Shown here in pieces: positions 61,903-64,000 of a stretch of 64,000 nucleotides of DNA. The translations under genes and the position numbers were made by a program. Origin of the DNA: Entomortierella parvispora (lineage: Eukaryota > Mortierellomycota > Mortierellomycetes > Mortierellales > Mortierellaceae); NCBI GenBank assembly GCA_963573315.1, contig OY752151.1, positions 806,001 to 870,000 of the forward strand. Reading direction: 5' to 3'. The notes beneath the pieces are model-generated. The model searched no databases, was not told the origin of the DNA, and saw only the letters and a list, made by a program, of their open reading frames with translations. Numbering within the stretch: the stretch's first letter is position 1; each line of letters starts with the position of its first letter.

Positions 61903-64000
61903 TTAAGCGGCGATAGCATAGAAGCACCAAGGACCTTGAGTGCCACTGGGAAGAGGGTTCCAGCAACATCCCTTGTCCTGGCACTGAGCCTGGGTGGTGC
62001 CAACAACACCGCAGTCGGTCCGGGAAGAGACATCCACGTTGCAAGTGTTTGTAACAGGGGCAGTCGAGTTTCCAGTAAGGGCAGCGAGGGCAGTATCGCG
62101 AGCAAACTGGGCGGTAATCAAAGCGGCGTATGACCATGTCAAATGAAGAGCACCCTGGCGAGCACCGGTGACGGGGTTGAATTGCTCAGTCATCACCTGG
62201 CTAGAGCCCATCCAGAATGAGAGACTCTCCAAGTAAGCATCGCCCTCCCCAAAGAGGTTGTTGGCAAGAGTGACCAAGTCAGAACCTGTTATAGCGCTAC
62301 CAGCGTTGGCAGTAACACCAAAGTATTGGTACACGACCTGGTTGAGGGCAGTGACCGAGGCGGACCCAGCCTGGAAAAGCGAAGTCGCTGCAGTGTAGTA
62401 AAACTCGGCCATTCCAGCGGTTGCCAGCAACCAAGGTCCGGCGCCATTGTTATTAACACCATCTGTTTTATAAGAGATGAAGAGATAGGGGGTCAATGTC
62501 AGTTTCGAGCAAAGAGTAAAGAAAAAAGCACAATCAGCTTCAACCGCGTTATCGTCGAGATGACATACCTGCGCCATTATAAACATCCTCCATATAGCGA
62601 CCGACCAAAGGGGCAAAGCTGGCACGGTTCTGGTTAATGACAAATTGACCCTTGAAAAAGCGGGCATAGCGCCAGACGGTGAGCAAGACTTGATCATTGG
62701 TGGGTGAGTTGTAATTATCAGAGTCGAAAGAATGGATCGAACCCAACAAGATGGCGGCATCGGGACTCTTGCGGCCGTCAATGTTCATCATCTGATTGAT
62801 GAATCCGGCGGTCGAGTTCCAGTGGTTGGACATCATGGGCTCCAGGGCCGACGCGGTGCTCTGGTAACTGTCTGCCAAGCTCGAATTGGAAACCCACGTG
62901 CTAAAGTAAGACGTTCCGGCCAGGAGACCTCGACGCTGTACAATTTCGGTGTACCAATGCTGAGCCGACTTTTCCTCCCAGAGATCAAAGCAGGTAGGTC
63001 CTGTGATACATGCGTTGGCATAGTTGCGGACAATATAGTCGAGATCCCTTTGGATCTGCGAGCTGAGGCTAGTGGCGTAGGCGGTATCACCAGTGGCGGC
63101 CACATAAGCATCCAAGAAGCGTTTGATGGCGCGCACACGGAGACCGGGTCCGTCGTTCTGGGGGCGACCCCACGCTCCGGTGAAGGCCGAGCCATCAACG
63201 TTGAACTTTGGCTCTCCGACATTGTCAGCGGGGTTGCCAGTAATATCGACCGTGGGGTTAGTGCGGGAGGCAAGACCGGCCTCAAAGATAACCCAAGCTT
63301 GCAACTTCGACAGGTAGAGATTAGCGTTGAAGCTATCACCCGCGGCAACGGCCTTAGCATACAACCTCGCAATTACATCCATGGTCAGGGCTCCATCGCG
63401 AGACCAGTGGTACCAGTAGTCAGGGTTCTAAGGGGATGAAATGCTTGGGTAAGTAAAAGCGGGTAGTGCATGTTCCTACCTGCAGAAGAGTACATTTGTG
63501 CAAAAGAAATTTTTTTTGATGTTCGTGTTCTAGCGCCATTGGCATGCGGCCTGAGCACAATGGAATTTGAAAGCAGTAAATAGTAATCTAAACTCACCGT
63601 TTTCGATTGAGCTGCGACAACCACGCCGGCGATGGTACCGGAGGGTGCGAGGGCGTTTAACAATTGGGTGACCGAGTACGAGTATTGGTTGCTCAACCAA
63701 GTAGCGATGGTGTTGCGGTCAGGGGCGGAGGGGCGGGTAGTGTTTGTGGGAGTAGGGTAGTAGCACCAAGCACCGCCGTCATAAGCTGGTGTCCAGCAGC
63801 AGCCACTTGCGATACATGATGATTGGGTGGAAGCAATGTTACCGCAGTCCAGGCGGTTGTCGTCGGCTGGGGCAATGAAACGGGCGAATAAAGAAAGGAC
63901 TGGTTAGTTCGTTGTTGCGAGCATGTATTCTGAATTCTTGTCACATACCAAGGACCGTGCAGGTGTCTCTCTGATGGAGAATGGGGGAAGCTTGAGCCAA
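61903..64000 (-). CDS. GH15 glucoamylase with two trefoil (P-type) domains, 5' end outside the window
   Basis: Four exons are visible: 64000-63949 (partial), 63866-63598, 63427-62569 and 62462-61903; 579 residues, introns of 82, 170 and 106 nt in frame. First comes a trefoil domain (CTVLADDNRLDCG, SGCCWTPAYDGGAWCYY), a Pro/Thr linker, then the GH15 catalytic domain: NPDYWYHWSRDGALT, WGRPQNDGPGLR, FDLWEEKSAQHWYTE (general acid Glu), GSIHSFD, MTEQFNPVTGA (general base Glu) and LTWSYAAL. A second trefoil domain ends the protein (CNVDVSSRTDCG, KGCCWNPL, PWCFY). GH15 enzymes release glucose from starch or related glucans outside the cell. There is no CBM20 starch-binding domain. The visible start (LAQASPILHQ) looks like the end of a signal peptide. 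Confidence 0.9.

Overview
The window is nuclear DNA of a filamentous fungus. The evidence is F-box/RNI repeat families, short introns of about 70 to 110 nt with CTAAC-like branch sites, TATA boxes and AATAAA signals, a fungal-type bHLH factor, a GH15 glucoamylase and flavin monooxygenases. The large, fast-turning-over families (F-box/LRR, LRR proteins with a shared N-terminal domain, AIG1-like GTPase) suggest an early-diverging fungus, most likely Mortierellaceae. That placement is an inference from the family mix; I could not run a search.

Layout. 0-3.4 kb: the start of a gene leaving the left edge, a decayed 3' copy of an ATPase, then the intact ATPase, which looks like a Ycf45/SpoIIIAA (R3H-associated) protein, a family I know from bacteria and plastids. 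3.4-16.7 kb: five intronless F-box/LRR genes on the minus strand, a sixth decayed copy on the plus strand, and between them a remnant resembling the zinc ribbon of a Fanzor/TnpB-like nuclease. 17-24 kb: mostly dead sequence, with two decayed LRR-family copies, a half copy and a possible coiled-coil gene. 24.4-25.0 kb: a 603-bp DNA transposon (MITE) with 35-bp inverted ends and a 5-bp target duplication.

25-38.8 kb is the most interesting part. Two tandem copies of one module each have a minus-strand gene and a plus-strand LRR gene head to head, followed by a minus-strand gene with a two-repeat domain. Both head-to-head genes begin with the same exon-encoded domain, joined to the rest by a phase-2 intron. 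In the complete module the minus gene is an AIG1-like GTPase and the plus gene a 1056-residue LRR protein. In the other, the GTPase is cut to the N-terminal part and the third gene is a pseudogene. This resembles paired receptor/executor genes of innate immunity, but no function is known to me.

38.8-64 kb: a multi-exon F-box/LRR gene with an acidic tail, small secreted-protein genes, an acidic coiled-coil protein of unknown function, two intact six- or five-exon flavin monooxygenases plus four decayed copies, a bHLH transcription factor, a seventh F-box/LRR gene, and a GH15 glucoamylase that carries trefoil (P-type) domains at both ends and runs off the right edge.

Exon structures were worked out by hand from frame, splice consensus and paralogue comparison; transcript data would be needed to confirm them.
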